DNA of 64,000 nt from the NCBI GenBank assembly GCA_040902195.1, contig JBBDXS010000012.1, positions 70,067 to 134,066 of the forward strand. Direction: 5' to 3'. The notes under the pieces are model-generated. The model saw nothing but the letters and a program-made list of their open reading frames with translations, did no database searches and was not told where the DNA came from. The position numbers and the translations under genes are program-made. Source of the DNA: JBBDXS01 sp040902195 (GTDB lineage: Bacteria > Chloroflexota > Dehalococcoidia > DSTF01 > RBG-16-68-14). Shown in pieces: positions 16,204 to 23,917 of this stretch (positions within the stretch are counted from its first letter, which is position 1; every line of letters begins with the position of its first letter).

Positions 16204-17129
16204 GCCTTCGCTTCTTCCTTCGGCGCGAAGGCGTTCGTCAGGTCCGCCGTGACCTTCTCCGGCATCAGCTTCGACAGGTCGTCGAGCGACCACGTGCCCT
16301 CGGAGCGGATGTCCGCGATAACCTGCGGCTCGCTGTAGAGGCCGATCTGGTTGCCGGTAACAAGGAAGCTGCGCCCGTTGACGTTTGACGCCTCGTCCGT
16401 GCAAAGCCAGACCACCAGCGGCGCGACGGCCTCGGGCGGGTTCGCTTTCTCGAACGCCTTGAGCAGGTCCGGGTTCATGCCGGCGGCGCCGCCGCGCTCC
16501 GCGGCCTCGCGCATCTCGTCGCTGATCGTGAGGCGCGTCGCCGCGCGAGGACGGATCGCGTTGCAGCGGACGTTGTAGCGCCCCATGTCGCGCGCGACCG
16601 TTCGCGTCAGGCCGACGATGCCTTCCTTCGCCGCGGCGTAGTTGGCCTGGCCCATGTTCCCCAGGCCGGACTCCGACGACGTGTTGACGATCACACCCGA
16701 ACGCTGCTGGCGGAAGACCGTGCAGGCGTGCCGGGTGACGTTGAACGTCCCCTTCAGGTGCACCGCGATGACGGAGTCCCACTCGTCCTCGGCCATGTTG
16801 AAGATCATGCGGTCGCGCAGAATGCCTGCGTTGTTGACGACGATGTCGAGCCGGCCGAAGTTATCGAGCGCCTGCTTGACCATCTCCTCGCCGGTCGAGA
16901 AGTCGGCGACGTTGCCGTAGTTCGCGACGGCGCCGACGCCCAGCGCCTTGATCTCGTCGACAACCTCATCGGCCGGGCCCCTCTCTTTGCCCTCGCCGTG
17001 CGCGCCGCCGCCGAAGTCGTTCACGACGACCGAGGCGCCCTCGCTGGCGAGCAGGAGCGCCTCGCCGCGGCCGATGCCGCGCCCCGCGCCGCTGACGATA
17101 GCCACGCGGCCCTTCAATCGATCACCCAT
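16200..17129 (-). CDS. Short-chain dehydrogenase, HSD17B4/(3R)-hydroxyacyl-CoA dehydrogenase-like
   Basis: Starting at ATG 17129 with GAGGAG upstream, the 309-residue protein has the Rossmann motif SGAGRGIGRGEA, the family marker VVVNDFGGG, NNAGILRDR, and the catalytic Ser...YAAAK in SSESGLGNMGQANYAAAK. The VVND-GG segment and length fit the dehydrogenase unit of peroxisomal multifunctional enzyme type 2 and bacterial relatives that oxidise 3-hydroxyacyl-CoA. It has an extra C-terminal region (SLDDLSKLMPEKVTAD). Neighbouring MaoC, SCP2-like and CoA-transferase genes support a fatty-acid or sterol side-chain pathway. Confidence 0.85.
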   Translation of the reverse strand: MGDRLKGRVAIVSGAGRGIGRGEALLLASEGASVVVNDFGGGAHGEGKERGPADEVVDEIKALGVGAVANYGNVADFSTGEEMVKQALDNFGRLDIVVNNAGILRDRMIFNMAEDEWDSVIAVHLKGTFNVTRHACTVFRQQRSGVIVNTSSESGLGNMGQANYAAAKEGIVGLTRTVARDMGRYNVRCNAIRPRAATRLTISDEMREAAERGGAAGMNPDLLKAFEKANPPEAVAPLVVWLCTDEASNVNGRSFLVTGNQIGLYSEPQVIADIRSEGTWSLDDLSKLMPEKVTADLTNAFAPKEEAKA

Positions 17130-17251
17130 AGTCAGTCTCCTCTCGATGTGATTGTGTAGATAGAGTTGTCGCGCCTGCCACAAAGGCACGCGAGCGTAGA
17201 TATAGCCAATTGACGTAAGGGGCGCAAGTAGGGGGGAGGGGCTAGCGCGAC

Positions 17252-17285
17252 AGCGGAACCACAGAACCTCAGAACCATGGAACCG
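17252..17285 (+). repeat. AGAACC-type tandem repeat
   Basis: CGGAACCACAGAACCTCAGA-type direct repeats in the 247-bp gap between two minus-strand genes. Confidence 0.55.
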
Positions 17286-17342
17286 GGCATAGGCAGAGTC
17301 GCCGGAGGAGTATTAGCCGGCTAAGGCCTGGCTATCGATAAT

Positions 17343-17367
17343 GGGGCGCACAGCCGTGCGCCCCTAC
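17343..17367 (+). repeat. CTAC hairpin repeat
   Basis: GGGGCGCAC-AGCC-GTGCGCCCC, then TAC. Nine perfect stem pairs; it ends 9 bp before the CoA-transferase stop codon. Confidence 0.7.
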
Positions 17368-17376
17368 GGCGCTTCC

Positions 17377-18711
17377 CTAGAACCCCCAGCCGTAGATGCG
17401 GTTGGCGTCCGACTTGATCTGCTCCTTGCAGTCCGGGTGCGCGACGGCGATCAGCTCGCCGATGCGCTGTCGGAGCGACTTGCCTCGCATGGTCGCGATG
17501 CCCCACTCCGTCACGATGTAGTCGACGGCGGTGCGCGGCACCGTCACGGGCGCGGCGTCCGGCAGCGTCGCGAGGATGCGCGAGTGGCGCTCGCCGTCCT
17601 TCATGTGGGACGACGGCAGGACGATGATGCTGCGGCCTTCGGCCGAGTGCGCGGCGGCGATCGCGAACGCGGTCTGGCCGCCCGGGCCCGTAAACGGCCA
17701 GGGGCCCTGTGCCTCGCCGTTGACCTGGCCGGTGAGGTCGACCTCCATCGCGTTGTTCACGGCGACGAGCCGCGGCTCCTGGCCGAGCAGGTCGATGTCG
17801 TCCGTGTAGGTGAAGTCGTACAGCTCGAACCAGCCGTTGTCGTTGAGCGCGGCCAGCTCGTCCGGCGGGACGAGCGCGACGCCCGTCGCGATGACTTTGC
17901 CCGGATGCGTGACCTTCTTTCGCCCGGTGACGACCCCGGCGTTCACAAGATCGACGACGCCGCCGGGAAGTAGCTCGGTATGGATGCCCAGCTCCTGCCG
18001 GTGCGTCAGGTACGGCGCGAGCGCGCCCGACACGGCGCCGGTGCCGATCTGCACGGTGTCGCCATCGTTCACGAGCTCGATGCCGACGAGCGTGCAGATC
18101 ACCTCCGCGATCGCGACCTCCTCCTCGTTGCGGTCCGTGGCGCGCCGCATCGCGGTCGTTACCTTCTCGCGAATCAGCGGCTCGGGCGCGACGAGGCGGT
18201 CGATGCGATCGATGTGGATGCGATTGGCGCCGCCGGTGCGGATGAAGCTCTCCTCGACCTCGGCGATGATGACGCGGCTGTTGTCGGCGAACGTGGGGTT
18301 CATCCAGACCGAGTGCCCGTACGAGCACCAGCCGTCCTCGTCCGGCGGCGAGACGGTGCACAGGTGGTAGTCGAACGGGCCGACGCCGTACGGCAGCCGT
18401 CCGGTGCGCCAGAGCGCGAACGGGATGTAGTCGATGATCCCGTCGCGCACGGCGCCGCGGTCGACGTTCGTCGTAAACGGCGTGATCTGGCGGAACGACT
18501 TGCCCTCGCCGAAGGAGTACCACGGGAAGGCGGAGACGAAGTGGAAGACCGAAACGTCCTCGAGCTGGGGGGCGCGCTGGCTCAGCGACGTACAGAGCGA
18601 GGGCGGCATGCCGTCGAGCATCGCCGCGACGACGGCCTGGCCGGACTGCACGTCCGCGACGGCGTCCTCGGCGGTGCGGAGCTTATCGGCGTATTTTGTG
18701 CGCCAGTCCAC
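17377..18711 (-). CDS. Acetyl-CoA hydrolase/transferase family protein (4-hydroxybutyrate CoA-transferase-like)
   Basis: The 444-residue protein has the two-domain family I CoA-transferase layout. The active-site region is GIHTELLPGGVVDLVNAG, whose Glu forms the glutamyl-CoA intermediate. Supporting motifs are GTGAVSGALAPYL, GPGGQTAFAIAA and the C-terminal VDYIVTEWGIATMRGKSL. It moves CoA between acyl-CoA and a free acid such as acetate, butyrate or 4-hydroxybutyrate; the pair used here is not known. It is followed on the same strand by the SDR gene after a repeat-filled gap. Confidence 0.85.
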   Translation of the reverse strand: MDWRTKYADKLRTAEDAVADVQSGQAVVAAMLDGMPPSLCTSLSQRAPQLEDVSVFHFVSAFPWYSFGEGKSFRQITPFTTNVDRGAVRDGIIDYIPFALWRTGRLPYGVGPFDYHLCTVSPPDEDGWCSYGHSVWMNPTFADNSRVIIAEVEESFIRTGGANRIHIDRIDRLVAPEPLIREKVTTAMRRATDRNEEEVAIAEVICTLVGIELVNDGDTVQIGTGAVSGALAPYLTHRQELGIHTELLPGGVVDLVNAGVVTGRKKVTHPGKVIATGVALVPPDELAALNDNGWFELYDFTYTDDIDLLGQEPRLVAVNNAMEVDLTGQVNGEAQGPWPFTGPGGQTAFAIAAAHSAEGRSIIVLPSSHMKDGERHSRILATLPDAAPVTVPRTAVDYIVTEWGIATMRGKSLRQRIGELIAVAHPDCKEQIKSDANRIYGWGF

Positions 18712-18744
18712 GATGGGGAGTGTACGAGATGGGAGGAGGCTGAG

Positions 18745-21700
18745 CTAGCTGGCCGCTACGACTTCCGCGCTGCCGGCGTCCGAGAGGATGCGCTCCAGCC
18801 GCGCGGCGAGTTCCTCGCTGGCGCGCACGCGGAGCTTGCCCAGCGAGACGAGCTGCGAGTTGCCGTCCAGCGTGTGCACGGTCAGCCGCACCTCGTCCTC
18901 GCCCGGGGCGTCGCGGAGCGCGGCGAGAAGGCGCTGGAGACGATCGCGGTCGGCGTCCTCGTCATCCGTCTCGAACAGCTCGATGCGCAGTCGATTGGTG
19001 ATTACCACAACGTCTGTTTCGGTGTTCGAGGTTCCCTTCGCTGCGCTCGAGGGCAGGCTCTGTTCGAGGTTCGAGGTCGCTGATTCGATGGGTTTCGCGG
19101 CGACCGCAGCCGGTTCTCGTTTCCCTTCGCTACGCTCGAGGGCAGGCTTAGTTCTCGACTCTGCGCCGTTGGAGCCGTTGGCGCCGTTGGCTTTCGAGGC
19201 GTTCGCGACTTGTTCCTGGCTCCTGCGCCGCGGCTCCTTGAGAAGCCAGTCGGGCGGGACGAAGCCGCTCGGCGAGCCGTCGCCCGCGCGGTACAGCTCG
19301 ATTTCGTTTACGGAGATATTGAGGCGGCCGTTGCGTTCTTTCGCGCGCACCTGCAGCACGACGATGTTGCCCTCCACCCAGAGGTCCTGCGTGTGCTCGA
19401 ACAGCTCCGGCCAGACCGTCACCTCGATCATGCCGGAGAGGTCCTCGATTTCGGCGGCGCAGAACGGACGTCCGTCGCGCGTGTAGAGGCGCCGCGTATT
19501 GCCGACGAGCCCGGCGATGACGGCCTCGCGCCCCTGCGGCGGCAGCGACGGCGTCGCGACCTCGGTCTCCTCTCCGTCTTCGTTCACCGAGGCGCTTTGC
19601 CTCGACGACACCTCGGCGAACTCGGCGCAGAGCGCCGTCACGTAGGAGGACATCTCCGCCGCCGCAGCCGTGAACGGGTGATCCGAGACGTAGACGCCCA
19701 GGTGCTCTTTCTCCCACATGAGCTCCTGCTCGCGCGGGACAGACGCCTCCTCCAGCTCGAGCGCGGGCATCGGCGTCGCGACCTGGTCGCCGAACAGGTC
19801 GAACATCGTCGACTGGCCGGACTCGCGCAGGCGCTGCTCACGCTGCGCGAGCGAAACGAGGCGGTCGAGGTTGGCGAGGAGCGTTCCGCGCGCGTGCGTC
19901 CTGGCGTTCTCGCCTTCGCCGAACGTGTCGAGCGCGCCGGCCTTCGCCAGTGCCTCGAGCGCGCGCTTATTTACCATCTTAAAGTTCACGCGGCGGCAGA
20001 AGTCCTCGATGGACGCGAACGGGCCGTGTTCCTCGCGCTCCGTCACGATGCTCTCGGCAGCGCCGGCGCCGACGTTCTTGATCTGCTGCAGGCCGAATCG
20101 AATCGCACGGCGGCCGTCCTGCGTCTCGAGCGCGAAGTTGGGCCTGCTGTGATTGACGTGCGGCGGGACGACGCCGATATTGAGCTTCGCGCACTCCGCG
20201 ACCGCCGCGGCGATGCGCGCCTGCCCGCCCGACGGGTGGCTGCCCGCGAGCGCCAGGACCGCAGCCATGTACTCGGCGGCGTAATGCGCCTTCAGGTAGG
20301 CGGTGCGATAGGCGATGATCGCGTAGCTGACCGCGTGCGCCTTGTTGAACGCATAGCCCGCGAACGGCAGGATCAGCTCGAAGATCTCCTGCGCGTCGGT
20401 CTCGCTGTATCCGTTGCGCTTGGAGCCCTTGATGAAGTTGTCGCGCTCGGCACGCATGACCTGGGCGATCTTCTTGCCCATCGCCTTGCGCATCACGTCC
20501 GCCTCGCCGAGCGTGTAGCCGGCGAACTTCTGCGCGATGAGCAGCACCTGGTCCTGGTACGTGATGACGCCGTACGTTTCGTCCAGGATGTCGGCCAGAT
20601 CGGCGTGCGGATAGCGGATCTTCTCCAGGCCGTTTTTCGCGCGGCAGAAGACGGGGATGTGCTGCATGGGCCCCGGGCGGTAGAGCGCGACGAGCGCCGA
20701 GAGGTCGCCGATGCTGCTCGGACGCAGGTCTTGCACCGCGCGCCGCATGCCCGGCGACTCGAGCTGGAAGACCCCGAACGTCTCGCCCTTCGCGAGCATG
20801 TCGTAGGTCGCCTCGTCGCCCTGCGGCAGCTGCTGGAGATCGATATCGACGCCGTGCGTGTCGTGGATGAGCTGAACGGCGCGTTCGAGAATCGTCAGGT
20901 TGACGAGGCCGAGGATGTCCAGCTTGAGCAGGCCGATCTTCGCAACCTGCGCCATCGCGAACTGCGTCGTCGCGATGTAGTCGACTTTGTCGAGCTCGCC
21001 GCGGGACGGACGCTGGAGCGGCAGGTGCTCGACGAGCGGCTCGCGCGAGACGACGATGCCCGCGGCGTGCGTGCTCGCGTGGCGCGCCACGCCCTCGAGC
21101 CGCCGCGCGGTATCGATCAGGCGCTTGACGTGCTCGTCCGTATCGTAGGCGCTCGCCAGCTCGGGCACCATATCGAGCGCTTTGTCGATCGTCATGTTGA
21201 GCTGCTGCGGTACGAGCCGCGCGACGCGGTCGGCGTCCGAGTACGACATGCCGAGCCCGCGGCCGACATCGCGCACGGCGGCTTTTGCGCCGAGCGTCCC
21301 GAACGTGATGATCTGCGCGACGCGGTCGTGGCCGTACTTCTCGGCAGCGTAGCGGATTATTTCGTCGCGTCGCTCGTCCGCGAAGTCCATATCAACGTCG
21401 GGCATCTCCCGCCGCTCGACGTTCAGGAAGCGCTCGAAAACAAGCCGGTGCTCGATCGGGTCCACGTCCGTCACGTCGAGGCAGTAGAGGATCAAACTCG
21501 CGGCGGCGGAGCCACGCACGCCCATCGCAATGTTCTTGCGCCGCGCGAACTGCGCGAAGTCGGAGACGACGAGCATGTAGTTCGCGAAGCCGGTCTCGCG
21601 GACAACGTCCAGTTCATACTGGAGCCGCTGCCGCACTTCATCCGTCAGCGTCGCGTAGCGCCGTTCGAGGCCGGCGCGGCAGAGGTTCGTTAGGTGCTCG

Positions 21701-22569
21701 TCCGGCGAAACGCCGTCGGGCAGGTCGGCGTCGGGCAGGTGCAGCCGGCCGAACTCCAGCGTGAGATCGCAGGCGTCCGCGACGATCTGCGTGTTGTCGA
21801 TGGCCTCCGGGACCGCGGCGAAGCGCGCGCGCAGCTCCGCCTCCGATTGCACGTAGTACACCGGCGCGTTCATGCGCATGCGCTTCTCGTCCATGACCGT
21901 CGTGTTCGTGCCGATGCAAAGCAGCACATCGTGGTCCGGCGCGTCTTCCGGATAGGTGTAGTGGCTATCGACCGTGGCGACGACGGGGATATCGAGCTCG
22001 CGCGACAGCTCGACGAGTTGCTTGTTTACGGCGATAACGTCGGGGAGCCCGTTCTCCTGCAGCTCGAAGTAGTAGCCGTCAAACACCTCTCGGCTCCACT
22101 TCGCCAGCGCGACGGCGTCGTCGCGGCGGCCGTCCATGAGCAGGCGGTGGATCTCGCTCGAGTTGCAGCCGGACAGCGCGATGATACCCGAGCCGTGCGC
22201 CTCGAACAGCTCGCGGTCCATGCGCGGTTTGTAGTAGTAGCCTTCGAGGTTCGCCTTCGTGACGAGCTGGAGCAGGTTCTTGTAGCCGACGTTGTTCCGC
22301 GCGAGGAGCGTTAGGTGGTACGGAGACTTCTCTTGCGGGTCACGCGACTTCCGGCTGCCGGGCGCGACGTACGCCTCGACGCCGATGATCGGCTTGATGC
22401 CGCGCTTGCGAGCCTCTTCGTAGAAATCGATTGCGCCGTAGAGCGCGCCGTGATCGGTGATCGCGCAGGCCTCCTGGCCCATCTCCTTCACTCTGTCGAG
22501 GAGCCGCGGGATGCGCGATAAGCCGTCGAGGAGGCTGTACTCAGTGTGTAGGTGTAAGTGGGTAAACAT
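18745..22569 (-). CDS. dnaE: DNA polymerase III subunit alpha
   Basis: The 1274-residue replicative polymerase opens MFTHLHLHTEYSLLDG, the PHP domain (to about residue 270). The polymerase core has PDVDMDFADERRD with two catalytic aspartates and GLLKLDILGLVNL with the third. The helix-hairpin-helix and OB region (SGMIEVTVWPELFE) lie near residues 1030-1120. A C-terminal domain (DDEDADRDRLQRLL) follows. Between OB and C-terminal parts, residues about 1130-1190 form a low-complexity linker containing two in-frame copies of an interspersed genomic repeat. An extended -10 promoter lies about 31 bp upstream of the start. No exonuclease domain is present. Confidence 0.97.
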   Translation of the reverse strand: MFTHLHLHTEYSLLDGLSRIPRLLDRVKEMGQEACAITDHGALYGAIDFYEEARKRGIKPIIGVEAYVAPGSRKSRDPQEKSPYHLTLLARNNVGYKNLLQLVTKANLEGYYYKPRMDRELFEAHGSGIIALSGCNSSEIHRLLMDGRRDDAVALAKWSREVFDGYYFELQENGLPDVIAVNKQLVELSRELDIPVVATVDSHYTYPEDAPDHDVLLCIGTNTTVMDEKRMRMNAPVYYVQSEAELRARFAAVPEAIDNTQIVADACDLTLEFGRLHLPDADLPDGVSPDEHLTNLCRAGLERRYATLTDEVRQRLQYELDVVRETGFANYMLVVSDFAQFARRKNIAMGVRGSAAASLILYCLDVTDVDPIEHRLVFERFLNVERREMPDVDMDFADERRDEIIRYAAEKYGHDRVAQIITFGTLGAKAAVRDVGRGLGMSYSDADRVARLVPQQLNMTIDKALDMVPELASAYDTDEHVKRLIDTARRLEGVARHASTHAAGIVVSREPLVEHLPLQRPSRGELDKVDYIATTQFAMAQVAKIGLLKLDILGLVNLTILERAVQLIHDTHGVDIDLQQLPQGDEATYDMLAKGETFGVFQLESPGMRRAVQDLRPSSIGDLSALVALYRPGPMQHIPVFCRAKNGLEKIRYPHADLADILDETYGVITYQDQVLLIAQKFAGYTLGEADVMRKAMGKKIAQVMRAERDNFIKGSKRNGYSETDAQEIFELILPFAGYAFNKAHAVSYAIIAYRTAYLKAHYAAEYMAAVLALAGSHPSGGQARIAAAVAECAKLNIGVVPPHVNHSRPNFALETQDGRRAIRFGLQQIKNVGAGAAESIVTEREEHGPFASIEDFCRRVNFKMVNKRALEALAKAGALDTFGEGENARTHARGTLLANLDRLVSLAQREQRLRESGQSTMFDLFGDQVATPMPALELEEASVPREQELMWEKEHLGVYVSDHPFTAAAAEMSSYVTALCAEFAEVSSRQSASVNEDGEETEVATPSLPPQGREAVIAGLVGNTRRLYTRDGRPFCAAEIEDLSGMIEVTVWPELFEHTQDLWVEGNIVVLQVRAKERNGRLNISVNEIELYRAGDGSPSGFVPPDWLLKEPRRRSQEQVANASKANGANGSNGAESRTKPALERSEGKREPAAVAAKPIESATSNLEQSLPSSAAKGTSNTETDVVVITNRLRIELFETDDEDADRDRLQRLLAALRDAPGEDEVRLTVHTLDGNSQLVSLGKLRVRASEELAARLERILSDAGSAEVVAAS
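19033..19060 (+). repeat. TTCGCT-CGCTCGAGGGCAGG repeat inside dnaE (copy 1)
   Basis: An interspersed repeat within the coding sequence, read by dnaE as EQSLPSSAAKGT. It shares its core with the copies at 19121, 32451 and 41644. Confidence 0.75.
19121..19150 (+). repeat. TTCGCT-CGCTCGAGGGCAGG repeat inside dnaE (copy 2)
   Basis: Second copy about 88 bp from the first, read in a different frame as KPALERSEGKRE. Direct orientation. Confidence 0.75.
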
Positions 22570-22599
22570 TTGCTCGGTTACGTAGACTCAGGCATGCGT

Positions 22600-22608
22600 A
22601 TTATAACA
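22600..22608 (-). promoter_or_regulatory. Extended -10 element of dnaE
   Basis: TG-T-TATAAT on the minus strand, a perfect -10 with the TG extension; no recognisable -35. Confidence 0.6.
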
Positions 22609-22652
22609 ACGCGAGGGGCCCGGTTCGGGTGGACTTATGTGAAAATCGTTGG

Positions 22653-22844
22653 CTATTTCTGCTGCCGGGCGAAAAGCTGCTTGAAGTAGCTCCGCTTGAG
22701 GCAGAGCGGCTGGAAGCCGAGCACTTGGTACATGTTCTTCGGCGTGTCGTCTGAGCAGGCGCCGATAAGAACGGGGCTGGCGACGTGCTTCCGGCAATCG
22801 GCGACGTAGTGGTGGATGAAGGGCGGTTGTTGCGCGAGGGCCAG
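22653..22844 (-). pseudogene. C-terminal remnant of a GNAT acetyltransferase
   Basis: A 64-codon open stretch ends at TAG 22655-22653 and reads SPVLIGACSDDTPKNMYQVL then GFQPLCLKRSYFK. This is the typical end of a GNAT fold, where D..N/A..Y..LGF closes the acetyl-CoA site. The upstream part is missing: about 190 bp from the stop the frame runs into an interspersed repeat (22839-22870) and there is no start codon with the rest of the domain. It is best read as a truncated gene. Confidence 0.55.
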
Positions 22845-22870
22845 ATTCTTCGCTGCGGTCAGGATGACAA
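22839..22870 (+). repeat. TTCGCTGCGGTCAGGATGACA repeat copy
   Basis: Variant of the TTCGCT family ending in AGGATGACA; it borders the GNAT remnant at its broken end. Confidence 0.55.
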
Positions 22871-22945
22871 CAAGAGCGTTTGACGGTGTGGCAAGCCGAG
22901 AGCTACCGTGAGGGCACGATACTTTCTACAGCGGAGGAGCCGGCC

Positions 22946-23401
22946 ATGCCTATCGCCGCCAAGAAGCTCAGCCATATCGTCCTGCGCGTCCGCGACCTCG
23001 AGCGGTCGGAGCGCTTCTATGTCGACGTGCTCGGCCTCAAGAAGGCAGGCGGCATCCCCGGGATGATGTCGTTCTTCACGACCCAGTCGAACAGCGACTC
23101 GCATGACCTCGCCCTGATGCGCGTCGGGCCGGGCGCGCCCGGGCCCAACCCGCAGGGCGTCGGCCTCTATCACTTCGCCTATCAGGTCGAGAGCGAGGAT
23201 GCGCTGAAAGACGCGTATCGTGTGCTACAGGAGGCAGGCGTCCCGATCACGGGGATGGGCGATCACGGCGTATCGAAGGGCATCTACATCACGGACCCGG
23301 ACGGCATCGAGATCGAGATCACGTACGAAGTGCCGCCGGAGCAGTGGCCCGAAGGCGTCGACCCGTTCGCCGCGGGCACGAAGCCGCTCGTGCTGTCGTA
23401 G
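22946..23401 (+). CDS. VOC-family (glyoxalase/extradiol dioxygenase-like) protein
   Basis: Starting at ATG 22946 (GGAGGAG before it), the 151-residue protein has two beta-alpha-beta-beta-beta units. Probable metal ligands are the His in LSHIVLRV, the His in GLYHFAYQV and the Glu in DGIEIEITYE, the pattern of single-domain extradiol dioxygenases or type I glyoxalases. The phrase FYVDVLGLKKAGG is a typical VOC N-terminal motif. The substrate is unknown; nothing around it suggests an aromatic-degradation operon. Confidence 0.82.
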   Translation: MPIAAKKLSHIVLRVRDLERSERFYVDVLGLKKAGGIPGMMSFFTTQSNSDSHDLALMRVGPGAPGPNPQGVGLYHFAYQVESEDALKDAYRVLQEAGVPITGMGDHGVSKGIYITDPDGIEIEITYEVPPEQWPEGVDPFAAGTKPLVLS

Positions 23402-23441
23402 GCAGCGGTCAGCGGTCAGTTGGTCGCGACGCCCAAGCCAA

Positions 23442-23474
23442 GGGCCAGATCCTTCGCTTCGCTCAGGAGGACAG
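23442..23474 (+). repeat. TTCGCTTCGCTCAGGAGGACA repeat copy
   Basis: Interspersed repeat between the VOC gene and the NifU-like gene, related to 22839-22870. Confidence 0.55.
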
Positions 23475-23547
23475 TTGGAGGCCACGTGACCCACGGGAAG
23501 CGCTTGAGCCTCACGCGCAGGATCGGGCGTGCTACCATGGGGCTGCT

Positions 23548-23853
23548 ATGACCCGGCTTGCTGAAGAGACGCGCGAGGACCTGATCGGTCAGGTCGACCG
23601 CGCGCTGGAAGACATCCGTCCGTACATCCACTCCCACGGCGGCGACGTGAACGTCCTTGAGGTGACGGAGGAGGGTGTGGCCCGGCTGCAGATGGTCGGC
23701 TCGTGCAACGGCTGCCCGATGAGCATGCTCACGATGCGGCTCGGCATAGAGCGCATCCTGGCCGAGAAGGTCCCCCAGCTCACCCGCGCCGAGGCGGTCT
23801 TCGTCGACGACTTCGAATGGCCCGAGATCGATTCTGAGGAGCCGGCGCCGTAG
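23548..23853 (+). CDS. NifU C-terminal-domain (Nfu-type) iron-sulfur scaffold protein
   Basis: The 101-residue protein contains the Nfu domain: GGDVNVLEVTEEGVARLQ followed by GSCNGCPMSMLTMR, with the CxxC pair that binds a 4Fe-4S cluster between two subunits. Such stand-alone domains deliver clusters to target proteins. The start ATG has no Shine-Dalgarno; TGCTACCAT stands 9 nt before it, so it may be leaderless. fabD follows 64 bp downstream on the same strand with its own promoter. Confidence 0.9.
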   Translation: MTRLAEETREDLIGQVDRALEDIRPYIHSHGGDVNVLEVTEEGVARLQMVGSCNGCPMSMLTMRLGIERILAEKVPQLTRAEAVFVDDFEWPEIDSEEPAP

Positions 23854-23878
23854 CTACGCGACGGCTCACATTCCATCG

Positions 23879-23887
23879 TGCTATAGT
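23879..23887 (+). promoter_or_regulatory. Extended -10 element upstream of fabD
   Basis: TG-C-TATAGT about 30 bp before the fabD start; the fabH promoter has the near-identical TG-C-TATACT. Confidence 0.45.
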
Positions 23888-23917
23888 GGGGCAACGCTAA
23901 GCGGCAGGAGACCCGCC

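Noticed and set aside
19210..21693. A long 827-residue plus-strand ORF across dnaE.
   Set aside because: It is the antisense frame of dnaE, has Arg/Val/Leu-biased content and no motif.
22879..22909. A TTGACG...TACCGT promoter before the VOC gene.
   Set aside because: The spacer is 19 nt, longer than usual, so it is not listed as a feature.
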